Origin: Sphingobium sp. JS3065
GTDB taxonomy: Bacteria; Pseudomonadota; Alphaproteobacteria; Sphingomonadales; Sphingomonadaceae
NCBI RefSeq assembly: GCF_026427355.1
Contig: NZ_CP102665.1
Coordinates: 62,001 to 126,000 of the forward strand
DNA length: 64,000 nucleotides
Direction: 5' to 3'
A program made the position numbers and the translations under genes. The notes below the pieces were generated by a model, which saw only the letters and a list, made by a program, of their open reading frames with translations, made no database searches and was not told the origin of the DNA. Below are positions 37,394-46,814 of the stretch, piece by piece (position 1 is the stretch's first letter; each line of letters opens with the position of its first letter).

Positions 37394-38167
37394 ATGAGCG
37401 ACTTGAAGGGTAAAACGGCCATCGTCATCGGCGTATCGCAGGCGAATATCGGTCGCGCGATAGCGCAACATTTTATGGAGTTGGGCGCTGACGTCATCGT
37501 CGCGGGTCGCAACGAAGCGGATGTCGATCGGACGGGTCGCGAATTGGGCGTTCTGACGCGGCGATGCGACATCACATTGGAAGAGGATCTTGAGGATCTC
37601 ACCCGATTTGCGATTGAGCGTTACGGCCATGTCGACGTTGCGGTCAATGCGGTGGGGGCGAATCTTGTTCGGCCTTTCCTTGAGGTGACACGGGCAGAGC
37701 TGGATGCCGTGGTGAAGACCCAGTTCATCGGGACGTTTCAATTCCTGCAGGCGATGATCCGCGCCATGGAGAGTAGTGGCGGCTCGATCATCCAGATCTC
37801 CTCTGTCACGTCCCAGGCACTTCTGCCCGATCATGCCGCCTATATGGCTTCCAAGGCGGCAGGCGATATGCTGGTGCGATCGGCCGCGTTCGATTTTGGG
37901 CACAGAAATATCCGCGTCAACAGCCTGTCGCCCGGCGCCACCCTGGATGCGCCCATGGCAAGCGAGATCATGCAGGATCGCACGGCTCGAGAGGAGATAT
38001 GCGACATGATCCCGCTTGGCCGGATCGGTACGGCCCGGGATGTGGCGGACGCGGCCGCATGGCTGGCGGGCGATCACTGCTTCATGACCGGCGAAAATCT
38101 TCAGATCAACGGCGGTATCGCCATCCCCGCACTAAGCGCGCCGCCCTCCGGGAAAATGAGGACTTAG
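37394..38167 (+). CDS. SDR family oxidoreductase
   Basis: The 257-residue product has an altered cofactor motif GVSQANIGRAI in place of TGxxxGIG, an NAVG element (VNAVGANLVRP), Ser in IQISSVTS, and the catalytic YMASK. The GVSQANIG form is like that of enoyl reductase-type or atypical SDRs, where GxxxxxSxA/G replaces the standard motif. The ending LQINGGIAIP is the usual C-terminal SDR strand. It probably works with ThDP copy 2 upstream. The start has GAGG nine bases before it. Confidence 0.85.
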   Translation: MSDLKGKTAIVIGVSQANIGRAIAQHFMELGADVIVAGRNEADVDRTGRELGVLTRRCDITLEEDLEDLTRFAIERYGHVDVAVNAVGANLVRPFLEVTRAELDAVVKTQFIGTFQFLQAMIRAMESSGGSIIQISSVTSQALLPDHAAYMASKAAGDMLVRSAAFDFGHRNIRVNSLSPGATLDAPMASEIMQDRTAREEICDMIPLGRIGTARDVADAAAWLAGDHCFMTGENLQINGGIAIPALSAPPSGKMRT

Positions 38168-38259
38168 CCGGAGATCTCGGATTCAGTTCCTGGAGCCTGC
38201 AAATGGCGTTTCTCCACGCCTGGAAAGCGACATGTGCCCCGTTTCAAGGGTGACGGACA

Positions 38260-39507
38260 TCACCATTTGACCTTGAGGCTTCGCAGAGAAGGAACGACCA
38301 GGCTTTCTGTGTATCTGAGCGGCGCCTGATCGTCCGCCAGCCGCAACCTGGGAAAGCGGTCGATCACCACGTCCAACGTCTTCCGCATCTCTAGCCTGGC
38401 CAGCGGCGCGCCGATGCACACTCGGCTGAGTGCACCGAAGGCCATGTGCCGGCTCAGGCGCTCGCGGCGGGGATCAAATTCATCGGCCCGATCAAACAGC
38501 GATTCATCGCGCGAGGCGGACCCCAGGTGAAGGCAAACCATCGCGCCTTGGGGAATAGTCACTCCTGAAAGCGTGACATCGCGTGCGGTTGTCCGGATTT
38601 CGCAGCGAACCGGCCCTCGCAACCGCAGCGTCTCTTCGATCACATTGGCGCGCAGTTCCGGAAGGGCGCGAACATCCTGCAATCGATCAGGGCTGCTGAG
38701 CAGGAGGTGCATCATCTGACCGATAGCGTTGGCAGTAGTATCGCTGCCGGCCGCCACCACGCCGATGGTGTTCGTCACGATCTCCCGGTCGCTTATCGGG
38801 GCGCCCTTGACCTGCTCGGCGATGAGGAAGGACGCGAAATCATCTCGCGGCTCCCGGCGCCTGTCGGCAATGAGCCGTTCGATATATTCCTCGAAATCGA
38901 CAAAACCATGCCAGCAGGCCTCGGCATGTTCGGGAGAGAGTGCCGACGAGCCGGTCAGCTCGAACCACCCTTCGGCCCACCCCTTGAATTTCTCCGCATC
39001 CTCGTCGGCGGCGCCGATCAGGTGGGCCACGGTGCTCACGGTCAATGGCCAGGTGAGAACCTCTACAAGATCGGCCTCACCGCGATCTTCGAACGCGGAA
39101 ACCAGCTCCTCGATCCTGCGGTCCAGCCAGGGGCCGATGCCGTCGACCGCACGGTCCAGAGCGGTTTTCCAGACGCGCTTGAGCGGCATGTGCGTCGGCT
39201 GATCGATGGTGTTGAGATTGCCATCTACCGGGAGCGCCCAATCACCTTTCCGATCCAGGATCGATTGGGGTCTCGGACAGCGTGGCTGATGTGCGACGGC
39301 ATTGGAAAAGCTGGCTTGATCCTTATAGGCGGCCCATACATCTTCGTGCCGCGTGACGACCCACATGCCGTATTTTTCCATATAAAAGACCGGCTGCTCC
39401 GCGCGGGCCTGAGCAAGCTCGGCAAATGGATCTTCCAGTTGCCCCGGCGTGAGAGGATCGAATCCGGGGAAATGGGGGTACGCCCGAAGGTCGCCGATCA
39501 ATGCCAT
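38260..39507 (-). CDS. Cytochrome P450 with an unusual heme-binding loop
   Basis: I take ATG 39507, which has GAGAGG about eight bases upstream (five codons after the first ATG), giving 415 residues. The I-helix motif VVAAGSDTTAN and the ExxR in EETLRLR are standard. The heme loop is FGALSRVCIG with Cys364; the usual second Gly is Leu and the His is Arg, so it departs from FGxGxHxCxG. Cys and the following Gly are kept, so it is probably active. It is only distantly related to the other two P450s. It is transcribed away from the FMO gene at 40065, across a 557-base gap with a GAACATGTTC site. Confidence 0.88.
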   Translation of the reverse strand: MALIGDLRAYPHFPGFDPLTPGQLEDPFAELAQARAEQPVFYMEKYGMWVVTRHEDVWAAYKDQASFSNAVAHQPRCPRPQSILDRKGDWALPVDGNLNTIDQPTHMPLKRVWKTALDRAVDGIGPWLDRRIEELVSAFEDRGEADLVEVLTWPLTVSTVAHLIGAADEDAEKFKGWAEGWFELTGSSALSPEHAEACWHGFVDFEEYIERLIADRRREPRDDFASFLIAEQVKGAPISDREIVTNTIGVVAAGSDTTANAIGQMMHLLLSSPDRLQDVRALPELRANVIEETLRLRGPVRCEIRTTARDVTLSGVTIPQGAMVCLHLGSASRDESLFDRADEFDPRRERLSRHMAFGALSRVCIGAPLARLEMRKTLDVVIDRFPRLRLADDQAPLRYTESLVVPSLRSLKVKW

Positions 39508-40064
39508 AGCCAATCCTCTCATTCGACTTTTTGCGATCTGAAATTCCGTCGCTATCCGTTGCAGCTAAAAGCTGGCGCGCACATATGTCAATATAATTGA
39601 CTGCTATAATAATCTCCAACCGACCGGAAATCGCGGCAAACGCTTCGCTCCGGCTGGCGGAGCCGACATCTAAATAAGGGGCGGTACGTGAAAAAAATGT
39701 AGTCTCCGCCATTTTGCGCAGTTCGTCGAATATGCTCAGACGCCTTCTTCCGACAGTGTAGCTACCGTGACATCAGCCTGGCTTTTACGACAATAGATAG
39801 CGAGCTTCGCTTCATGCGCGATCCAACGATCCGCAGCGGAGCGTGAGTCGACAAGTCTAATTTTATGAAAAATAATTGACAATATAAATTTTCCGAATAA
39901 GCGTTCTTGTGTATGAACATGTTCGGCATATAATATCCAAGAGAGAAGGGTAGCTATGTTGATCCGTATCAGATGCTTGGCCTCAGTGAGGTCTCGTGGC
40001 CGAATCCGGCCGGCGGCTCTCAACCAGGAACCCTCTGCGTGGCTCGCAAATCAGGAGTAGGTCT
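39508..40064. other. Divergent regulatory region between P450 and FMO genes
   Basis: AT-rich stretch with no gene. It contains an exact GAACATGTTC (39915-39924) followed by CATATAATAT, which can serve as a -10 region for the FMO gene. Confidence 0.45.
39915..39924. promoter_or_regulatory. GAACATGTTC palindrome, shared operator (exact copy 1)
   Basis: A perfect 10-bp palindrome 140 bases before the FMO start (or 71 before an alternative GTG start). Exact copies occur at 54031 and 63889, each upstream of another catabolic gene. Confidence 0.6.
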
Positions 40065-41885
40065 TTGTCAGGTTGGGATGCTTTGTCGCCGTCGGAGCTT
40101 CGGCATGGTGCTGAAAGCTGGTTACAGACGCTGGAACAAGCGCTGGCGGAGGGCGACTATGATCGCGCTGCGGCCCTTTTGAAGCCCGACGGCTATTGGC
40201 GGGATTTGCTGACGTTCGACTGGAAATTCACGACCGTTCACGGAACTGCTGAGATACGTAGCTGGCTGGGCGAGACTTTGCACCGAAGTCCGCCCCACAA
40301 TCTGCGTGTCGAGGGTGCGCCCTATGTAAGCATGCTGGCCGACATCGCGCAGACGCTCGATTTCTTTTTCACCTTCGAGACGGAGATAGCGTTCGGGCGC
40401 GGTCATGTGAGATTGGTCCGCCCCGAGCATGGGTCGGACTCGCCGCGCGCCTTCACCATGTTCACCAGCATGAGAGACCTGAAGGCCTTCCCGGAAACCG
40501 CAGGTCGCAATCGGCTGCGCGAATATCCGGAGGAGAACCGTGGGGCTATAGGCACCGGTGAGGAGGGCGATCCCGACGTCATCATCGTGGGCGCCGGTCA
40601 GGCCGGTCTGATGCTCGGCGCGCGCCTGCGTCAACTCGATGTCAAGACGTTGATCGTCGAGCGCGCTGCGGCGGTGGGCGATACATGGCGCAAGCGGTAT
40701 CGCACGCTGAAACTCCACAACGACATCAGCATGAATCACTTCCCATATCTTCCTTTTCCTGAAAACTGGCCGACCTATCTGCCGAAGGACAAGGTGGCGG
40801 ACTGGCTGGAATTCTATGCCAAGGCCATGGACCTCGACATCTGGACCAGCACCAGTTTCCAGGATGCAGAGTTCGATCCCGTCGAGCGCGTGTGGACGGT
40901 GAGGTTGCAACTGGCCGACGGCAGCACCCGCATCATGAAGCCACGGCACATCGTCAGCGCGATGGGCGTGGCCGGTTTGCCGCGCATGCCCAATATTCCG
41001 GGTCTGGATGACTTTCGCGGCACCCTGCTTCATTCGAGTCAGCCGTTCGACGATATCGATGTGGATGGGAAAAAAGTCGTGGTCGTCGGCGCCGGCACGA
41101 GCGCGCACGACATCGCCCAGAATTTTTGCTCGCGCGGCGCGGATGTGACGATGATCCAGCGGTCATCGATCACGGTGCTGAGCCTGGAGCCGAGTGGCCA
41201 GCGCGTCTATCAATTATACCGTGACAATGACGGCGTGCGGCCGATCGTGGATACCGACATGATCGGCGCAGCGGTGCCCTATCCTCTGCTTGCCCGATTG
41301 CACCAGCCGCTGAGCCGGTCAATCCAGGAGGCGGACAGCGAATTGCTGGACGGGTTGCGCAAAGTCGGCTTCCTGTTGGACAATGGCGAAGACGATAGCG
41401 GCTTCTATCTCAAATTGCTGCGCTATCACGCCGGCTATTATCTGAACATCGGCGCGTCGGACATGATTGTCGAGGGCAGGATCCAGGTCAGGCCGGGCGT
41501 CGGTGTCGAACGCCTTACCGAAGCGCAGGTCGTCTTGAGCGACGGCAGCACCCTTGACGCAGAGATAGTTGTGTTCGCGACGGGTTATCAGCCGCTTCAG
41601 GAGCAGGTCCGCAAGCTGTTCGGCGATGCCGTGGCGGACAAGCTGGGCCCGATCTGGGGCATTGGCGAAGACCGTGAGCTGCGCAACATGTATGCGCCCA
41701 CGGCACAAGAGAATTTTTATGTACTCGGCGGCGGCTTCCCGGCGGCGCGTTTCTACTCGAAGTTCACCGCGCTTTACATCAAGGCTGATCTGAACGGGAT
41801 GGTGCCGCATGATCGCAAGGGAAAAGACGACCGAGCCGGCGCCGCCGCGCCGTCACGCGAGCTAGAACAGGCGCGGACCAGCTAG
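40065..41885 (+). CDS. FAD monooxygenase with N-terminal NTF2-like domain (paralogue of 59055-60836)
   Basis: I choose TTG 40065 because AGGAG lies seven bases upstream and the length (606 residues) then matches the paralogue; GTG 39996 is an alternative. Residues 15-140 form an NTF2-like domain (WLQTLEQALAEGDYDRAAAL, then YWRDLLTFDW). The rest is a class B flavin monooxygenase: FAD motif VGAGQAG near 176, the FMO fingerprint FRGTLLHSSQ near 320, NADPH motif VVGAGTSAHD near 341, and VFATGYQP near 510. Such enzymes hydroxylate or oxygenate carbon or heteroatoms with NADPH. Three bases separate it from the gentisate dioxygenase homologue, so the two are co-transcribed and probably act in sequence. 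Confidence 0.87.
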   Translation: MSGWDALSPSELRHGAESWLQTLEQALAEGDYDRAAALLKPDGYWRDLLTFDWKFTTVHGTAEIRSWLGETLHRSPPHNLRVEGAPYVSMLADIAQTLDFFFTFETEIAFGRGHVRLVRPEHGSDSPRAFTMFTSMRDLKAFPETAGRNRLREYPEENRGAIGTGEEGDPDVIIVGAGQAGLMLGARLRQLDVKTLIVERAAAVGDTWRKRYRTLKLHNDISMNHFPYLPFPENWPTYLPKDKVADWLEFYAKAMDLDIWTSTSFQDAEFDPVERVWTVRLQLADGSTRIMKPRHIVSAMGVAGLPRMPNIPGLDDFRGTLLHSSQPFDDIDVDGKKVVVVGAGTSAHDIAQNFCSRGADVTMIQRSSITVLSLEPSGQRVYQLYRDNDGVRPIVDTDMIGAAVPYPLLARLHQPLSRSIQEADSELLDGLRKVGFLLDNGEDDSGFYLKLLRYHAGYYLNIGASDMIVEGRIQVRPGVGVERLTEAQVVLSDGSTLDAEIVVFATGYQPLQEQVRKLFGDAVADKLGPIWGIGEDRELRNMYAPTAQENFYVLGGGFPAARFYSKFTALYIKADLNGMVPHDRKGKDDRAGAAAPSRELEQARTS

Positions 41886-41888
41886 GCC

Positions 41889-42968
41889 ATGCAAGAGTCT
41901 GCCCCATCGGCGACGGACCGGCAGCAGAAGCTGGCCGCATTCTATGAGCGGGCCGATCCCCACGGTCTGTCTCCCCTCTGGCTCGCGCTTGCGCGATTGG
42001 TGCCGGCACAACCGGAATCTCCCGCCCGGGCGTCCATCTGGCGGTATGACGAGGTCCGGCCGTTTCTTATCGAGGCATCGTCCCTGATCGGCACGGAGGA
42101 AGCCGAGCGGCGGGTGCTCATGCTCGAAAATGCGGGCATGCCGGGGGAGGCCAAGATCACGCGCAGCCTCTATGCCGGGTTGCAGATCATCCAACCGGGC
42201 GAATATGCACGCCGGCACCGGCACACGGCGGCAGCCCTCCGGTTCGTGATGGAGGGAACAGGTGGGTGGACCTCCGTCGATGGCGAGCGGACGTACATGG
42301 AACCGGGCGACTTTGTCGTCACCCCTTCCTGGACCTGGCACGAACATGGGAATGAAGGGTCGGGGCCGGTCGTGTGGATGGACGGACTCGACGTGCACAT
42401 CGTCAATCTGCTCGACGCCGGTTTCCGCCAGGACCAATCAGAACACGCCGCCCCGGCTGAGCGGACGACTGGTGCTTCCAACTCCACGTTCGGCATGAAC
42501 ATGCTGCCGGTCGGCTGCGATCGCAATCGGGCCACGTCGCCTCTATTCAACTATCCCTACGCCAAGGCGCGCGAGGCGCTTCATGGCCTAACCAGGGACA
42601 CGGCCGACGACCCCCATTTCGGCTTTCGTCTTCGCTATGCCAATCCGGTCAATGGGGACTGGGCGATCGCCACCATCGCCACGTGGATGCAACTTCTCCC
42701 GAAGGGCTTTAAAACACAAAATTACCGTTCGACAGATGGAACGGTGTTCGTCGTCGCGGAAGGCGCCGGACGATCGATCGTTGGCGGGCAATCGATAGAC
42801 TGGACCAAGGGCGACATCTTCGTTGTGCCCAGTTGGTCCATGGCAAGCCACGAAGCGTCCGAAGAGGCGGTCCTGTTCGGCGCTTCTGATCGCGTCGTTC
42901 AAGAGAAGCTGGGTTTGTGGAGAGAGCATCGTCAAATCCCCATAGACGAGCACCTGGCATATTCATGA
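41889..42968 (+). CDS. Gentisate 1,2-dioxygenase homologue, copy A
   Basis: The 359-residue product is a bicupin of the gentisate dioxygenase family. The iron-binding His residues are His110 and His112 (RRHRHTAAALRF) and His151 in WTWHEHGN. It also has the family stretch TEEAERRVLMLEN and the C-terminal ending ASDRVVQEKL. The enzyme opens a ring between a carboxylated and a hydroxylated carbon, as gentisate to maleylpyruvate. It differs from copy B at 44336 enough that a different substituent on the ring is likely. A broken hydrolase gene follows it. Confidence 0.9.
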   Translation: MQESAPSATDRQQKLAAFYERADPHGLSPLWLALARLVPAQPESPARASIWRYDEVRPFLIEASSLIGTEEAERRVLMLENAGMPGEAKITRSLYAGLQIIQPGEYARRHRHTAAALRFVMEGTGGWTSVDGERTYMEPGDFVVTPSWTWHEHGNEGSGPVVWMDGLDVHIVNLLDAGFRQDQSEHAAPAERTTGASNSTFGMNMLPVGCDRNRATSPLFNYPYAKAREALHGLTRDTADDPHFGFRLRYANPVNGDWAIATIATWMQLLPKGFKTQNYRSTDGTVFVVAEGAGRSIVGGQSIDWTKGDIFVVPSWSMASHEASEEAVLFGASDRVVQEKLGLWREHRQIPIDEHLAYS

Positions 42969-43011
42969 TGAAGAAGGCGCTCAGGCCGCGATTGACAGGA
43001 TATAAGGGCAA

Positions 43012-43249
43012 ATGAAGATCGGCCGCTTCAACGACAATCTCGTAGGTTGGTAGAGGGCGATTACGCGATCTGATCTTCAACGTGCAAAAGCTTATCAGCT
43101 ACGCGAGCAGCTATTATTCATTAAGCCCGGGTGATCTCATATTTACCGGAACGCCCGAGGGAGTAGGGCCGGTCGAACCCGGAGACCGCATGAGCTGCAG
43201 CATCGCCAATATCGGGACCGCAGAGGTCGATGTCCGCTTGAGAAGCTGA
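43012..43249 (+). pseudogene. FAH-family hydrolase with a large internal deletion
   Basis: The N-terminus MKIGRFNDNLVGW starts at ATG 43012 as in many fumarylacetoacetate hydrolases, and is cut by a stop. After a junction near 43050 the sequence continues LIFNVQKLISYASSYYSLSP, then GDLIFTGTPEGVGPVEPGDR and IANIGTAEVDVRLRS, the true C-terminus of the family. Roughly 180 central residues are missing. It lies exactly where copy A of the dioxygenase would need its hydrolase, so module A appears to have lost this step. Confidence 0.72.
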
Positions 43250-43349
43250 GCACATATGCTGATGAATCGTCAGAAATGGCGAGGGCGCGGCTTGTTCTGT
43301 CCGGGTGCGTACACCACCGCCAAGGCGACAGTTCTCCTGGTGAGCGGGA

Positions 43350-44147
43350 TCAATCGCTTCGCTTGGCAAAACCTCCGCCGAAATCGTCAAACAGCCGGCC
43401 CATATCCGCAGCGCACCGCTTGAGCGCGCGCGCGGCGTTCTTTCCAAGCTCCTCATTGTAGCGGGCGGCGGGGATTGCGAAGTTTATTGATCCTATCGGG
43501 AAATCGTCTGGACCCGCTACAGCGACGCCCACCCCGACGATCCCCGAAGTCCATTCCTCGAACGAATAGGCAACACCGGTTTTTCTTACTTCCTCAAGCT
43601 GCTTTTCCAGAGCCGCCCGCCGAACGATCGTCGATTCCGTTGAGGCTTCCAGTTGCACTCGCTTATAATAATCGTTCCTGTAATCCTCCGGCATCAGCGC
43701 CAGCATGGCCTTGCCGCCCGACGTGGCATAAAGGGGCGCCACCTCGCCGACCTTCATATGGGTGGTAAGGCGATGACGGCCCGTGACGGTCGCGACAACC
43801 TCCTGCTGATCGTCGTGGAGCTGGTTGAATGCGCTGGTTTCCCCGATCTCACGGGTCGCCTGCTGGAGGAACGATGTCGCTTCCTTTGCCAGATCGCTGG
43901 CGATGCGGCCGATTCGGACCAGCTTCAGGAGCTGGGGACCAAGCTGATAGGAGCGGCCGTCCGCGCCCAGAATGACATAGCCGCGCAGGACCATGTTGCG
44001 GAGCAAGGGGGTGAGGCTGCTTTTCGGGATGCCGAGTCTATCCGCGATGTTGCTGTGGGACACGCCGCGGCTCGACCTCGATAGAAGCTCGAAAAGGTCG
44101 AGCACCCGATCGGCTGACTTAACTTGGGTGTTTTGTTCTGCTGCCAT
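43350..44147 (-). CDS. IclR family transcriptional regulator
   Basis: The 265-residue product has an N-terminal winged helix (RVLDLFELLSRSSRGVSHSN, then LGIPKSSLTPLLRNMVLRGY) and the IclR effector domain (LYATSGGKAMLALMP, then GVAYSFEEWTSGIVGVGVAV, then GSINFAIPAARY). IclR regulators of aromatic catabolism bind the inducer in that C-terminal domain. It is divergent from dioxygenase copy B with 188 bases between the starts, where a GAACAAGTTT element lies. It is my leading, though unproven, candidate for the regulator reading the shared GAACATGTTC sites. Confidence 0.9.
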   Translation of the reverse strand: MAAEQNTQVKSADRVLDLFELLSRSSRGVSHSNIADRLGIPKSSLTPLLRNMVLRGYVILGADGRSYQLGPQLLKLVRIGRIASDLAKEATSFLQQATREIGETSAFNQLHDDQQEVVATVTGRHRLTTHMKVGEVAPLYATSGGKAMLALMPEDYRNDYYKRVQLEASTESTIVRRAALEKQLEEVRKTGVAYSFEEWTSGIVGVGVAVAGPDDFPIGSINFAIPAARYNEELGKNAARALKRCAADMGRLFDDFGGGFAKRSD

Positions 44148-44303
44148 GTTATTCGTCTCGTCGTCCCGCCTGAGTTTGCGGCCCTTGTATATGACGAAAA
44201 GGGCATGTCACAATCCCAGACGCGCAACTTCTCACAGTGCGCATCTTTCTTGACAAATTCCCACGCCTCGACTTGACAGCGCTCTTATGTCGTGTGCATA
44301 TGA

Positions 44304-44313
44304 GAACAAGTTT
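44304..44313. promoter_or_regulatory. GAACAAGTTT, variant of the shared operator
   Basis: Nine of ten positions fit GAACNNGTTC. It lies 22 bases before the dioxygenase B start and in the common region with the IclR gene. The left flank GCATATGA resembles that of the exact sites. Confidence 0.4.
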
Positions 44314-44335
44314 CTAAGAAGGAATTTGCGGTCCA

Positions 44336-45418
44336 ATGACTTCCACCAATTTTCCGCATGACGACGGGATCGTATCGACCGTCAACCGGAAAGCCGAAGC
44401 GGGTCGGATGCCGTTTTACGACAAGGCGAACGCTCAAAATCTTGCGCCCTTGTGGCGCGTTCTCCATGGCCTTGTGCCCGACCAGCCCAAGCCGAACGCC
44501 CTTCCTGCGCATTGGAGCTATGCCGCCATCAGGCCCTATCTGATGGAAGCATGCGACATCATTTCGACAGAGGAGGCCGAGCGCAGGGTCATGATCCTGG
44601 AGAATCCGGGGTTGCGGGGTCAATCGCGTATCACCCCCAGCCTGTTTGCGGGCCTTCAGATCATTCTGCCCGGCGAGATCGCTCCTGCTCACCGTCATGT
44701 CGCATCTGCGCTGCGTTTCATCGTCGAAGGAAGCGGTGCCTACACCGCGGTCGCCGGAGAGAAGACGATGATGGAGCCGGGCGATTTCGTCATCACGCCG
44801 TCATGGACGTGGCATGATCATGGCAACCCCTCGCCCAATCCGATGGTGTGGCTCGACGGGCTCGACATGCACGTGGTCAACATTCTGAGCGCCAGTTTCC
44901 GCGAGTCGTATGACGGCAAGGAGCAACCGATCACGCGGGAGCAGGGCGCATCCTTCGCCGAAGCGGGATGCAACCTTCTGCCGGAAGATTATAAACAGGA
45001 ATCGCTGACCTCGCCGCTTTTCAACTATCCTTATCGGATCAGCCGGGATGCGCTCGACCGTATGTCCCGTTCACGCGATCCCGACCGTCATCACGCCTTT
45101 AAGATGCTGTATATCAATCCCGTCAACGGCGGTCCGGCGATGCCGACGCTCACGACGGCCATCCAGCTTGTCCCCAAGAGCTTCACCACCACGCCGTACA
45201 AATCCACGGCCGGAACCGTCTTCTCGGTTGTGGAGGGTAAGGGCAGCGTGGTGATCGGCGACATGCGTTTCGAGTTCGAGCCAAGGGACCATTTCGTCGT
45301 GCCGAGTTGGGTGCCCTTCACCCTTTCGGCCGATCAGGATGCAGTATTGTTCAGCTATTCTGATCGGGTCATTCAAGAAAAACTGGATATCTTTCGGGAG
45401 ATGCGCGGCAATGCGTAA
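44336..45418 (+). CDS. Gentisate 1,2-dioxygenase homologue, copy B
   Basis: The 360-residue bicupin has the iron ligands His119, His121 (APAHRHVASALRF) and His160 (WTWHDHGN), and the family stretches LMEACDIISTEEAERRVMIL and GLRGQSRITPSLFAGLQIIL. It looks closer to classical gentisate dioxygenases than copy A. It leads a coupled unit with a FAH-type hydrolase (eight-base overlap) and an RraA-type protein, and this unit is complete, unlike that of copy A. Its product, maleylpyruvate or a substituted form, would be isomerised by the zeta GST at 60900. Confidence 0.92.
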   Translation: MTSTNFPHDDGIVSTVNRKAEAGRMPFYDKANAQNLAPLWRVLHGLVPDQPKPNALPAHWSYAAIRPYLMEACDIISTEEAERRVMILENPGLRGQSRITPSLFAGLQIILPGEIAPAHRHVASALRFIVEGSGAYTAVAGEKTMMEPGDFVITPSWTWHDHGNPSPNPMVWLDGLDMHVVNILSASFRESYDGKEQPITREQGASFAEAGCNLLPEDYKQESLTSPLFNYPYRISRDALDRMSRSRDPDRHHAFKMLYINPVNGGPAMPTLTTAIQLVPKSFTTTPYKSTAGTVFSVVEGKGSVVIGDMRFEFEPRDHFVVPSWVPFTLSADQDAVLFSYSDRVIQEKLDIFREMRGNA

Positions 45419-46112
45419 TGACGAGTATATTTTTGACGCTCCGCCGGTAGTCAGCGTCGCCGTCGAGGGTGAAGAGAAGCGGTTCCCTGTGCGTCGCATC
45501 TACTGCGTCGGCCGTAACTATGCCGAACATATCCGCGAGATGGGCGCCGACGAACGGCAAAGCCCCTTCTTCTTCCAGAAGCCTGCCGACGCGATCGTCG
45601 AGAATGGCGCGGCCGTCGCCTATCCGCCGTTCACCAAGGACTTCCAGTATGAAATCGAACTGGTCCTGGCCATCGGCAAGGGCGGTGTCGATATCGCAGT
45701 CGACGATGCCGCGAACCACATTTTCGGCGTCGCCGCCGGAATCGACCTGACCCGTCGCGACGTGCAGATCGAAGCGCGCAAGACCGGCCGCCCTTGGGAG
45801 ATAGGAAAGTCGTTCGACGCATCGGCACCCATCGGCACAATCGTTCCGCTGAAGGAAGGTGTTCTGCCGGAAAAGGGCGCCCTGTCTCTTCGTGTCAACG
45901 ACGAGATTCGCCAGCGGGCCGATATCGCCGACATGATCTGGAACTCGGCCGAGATCGTGTCCCAGCTTTCCAGGCAATATACCCTTGTCGCGGGTGACCT
46001 GATCTACACCGGCACGCCCGCCGGTGTTGGCCCGATCAACCCCGGTGATGAAGTCGTCGGTGAGATTGAGGGCGTCGGGACGATCCGCGTGACCATCACC
46101 GATCCGCGCTGA
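45411..46112 (+). CDS. Fumarylpyruvate/fumarylacetoacetate hydrolase family protein
   Basis: The start is ATG 45411, overlapping the dioxygenase stop by eight bases; the in-frame ATG at 45339 lies inside that gene. The 233-residue product has the FAH fold motifs VGRNYAEHIREMG, FFFQKPADAI, the metal-binding Glu pair in YEIELVLAIG, and GDLIYTGTPAGVGPINPGD. This short form is typical of fumarylpyruvate hydrolases, which split the isomerised ring-cleavage product to fumarate and pyruvate. It is the only intact FAH hydrolase in the window and probably serves both dioxygenases. Confidence 0.9.
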   Translation: MRNDEYIFDAPPVVSVAVEGEEKRFPVRRIYCVGRNYAEHIREMGADERQSPFFFQKPADAIVENGAAVAYPPFTKDFQYEIELVLAIGKGGVDIAVDDAANHIFGVAAGIDLTRRDVQIEARKTGRPWEIGKSFDASAPIGTIVPLKEGVLPEKGALSLRVNDEIRQRADIADMIWNSAEIVSQLSRQYTLVAGDLIYTGTPAGVGPINPGDEVVGEIEGVGTIRVTITDPR

Positions 46113-46136
46113 AGCGGCTGTACGGAGGATCTGGTC

Positions 46137-46814
46137 GTGAAGTCAGGATGCGTAGTGCGGGATATTCGGCGTGCGGAGGCCGGCGTCATCGACGGGCTTG
46201 CCGCCGCAGGGGTCTCCACGGTTCATGAAGCTCAGGGCCGATCCGGCCTGCTGGCGAGTGCCATCAGGCCCATTTACGCAGGCGCGCGTATCGCTGGATC
46301 GGCCGTCACCATTTCGGCCCCTCCGGGCGACAATTGGATGCTCCATGTCGCGATCGAGCAGTTGCAGCCAGGCGACATATTGGTTCTTCAACCCACCAGC
46401 CCGTGCGATGATGGATATTTTGGCGACCTGCTGGCGACATCTGCGCTGGCCAGAGGATGTCGCGGCCTGGTGATCAACGCCGGCGTCAGGGATGTTCGCG
46501 ACCTCACGGCGATGGGATTTCCGGTCTGGTCCAAGACGATCTGCGCGCAAGGCACGGTGAAGGCCACTTTGGGGTCGGTCAATATTCCCATCATCTGTGC
46601 CGGTGCGTCGGTCGATCCCGGCGATGTCATCGTCGCGGATGACGATGGCGTGTGCGTCGTCAAGCGCGTAGACGCCGCCTCGGTGCTTGTCGCCGCCCAG
46701 GCCCGCGAAAAGAATGAGGAAGCCAAGCGCGCCCGGCTCGCTACCGGTGAACTGGGGCTCGACATCTATCGGATGCGGGAGACGCTGGCGGCCAAGGGAC
46801 TCCGCTACGAATAG
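46137..46814 (+). CDS. RraA-type aldolase/decarboxylase
   Basis: The 225-residue product starts at GTG 46137 with GGAGG nine bases upstream. It matches the RraA/HMG-CHA aldolase family: [13 protein letters not shown] near residue 27, the GDILVLQ element, [14 protein letters not shown] with the conserved Arg-Asp near residue 118, and [14 protein letters not shown]. Relatives split 4-carboxy-4-hydroxy-2-oxoadipate or decarboxylate oxaloacetate. The RNase E regulator RraA proper is a shorter relative, and catabolic context excludes it here. It may process the oxo acid made by the FAH hydrolase. Confidence 0.85.
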   Translation: MKSGCVVRDIRRAEAGVIDGLAAAGVSTVHEAQGRSGLLASAIRPIYAGARIAGSAVTISAPPGDNWMLHVAIEQLQPGDILVLQPTSPCDDGYFGDLLATSALARGCRGLVINAGVRDVRDLTAMGFPVWSKTICAQGTVKATLGSVNIPIICAGASVDPGDVIVADDDGVCVVKRVDAASVLVAAQAREKNEEAKRARLATGELGLDIYRMRETLAAKGLRYE

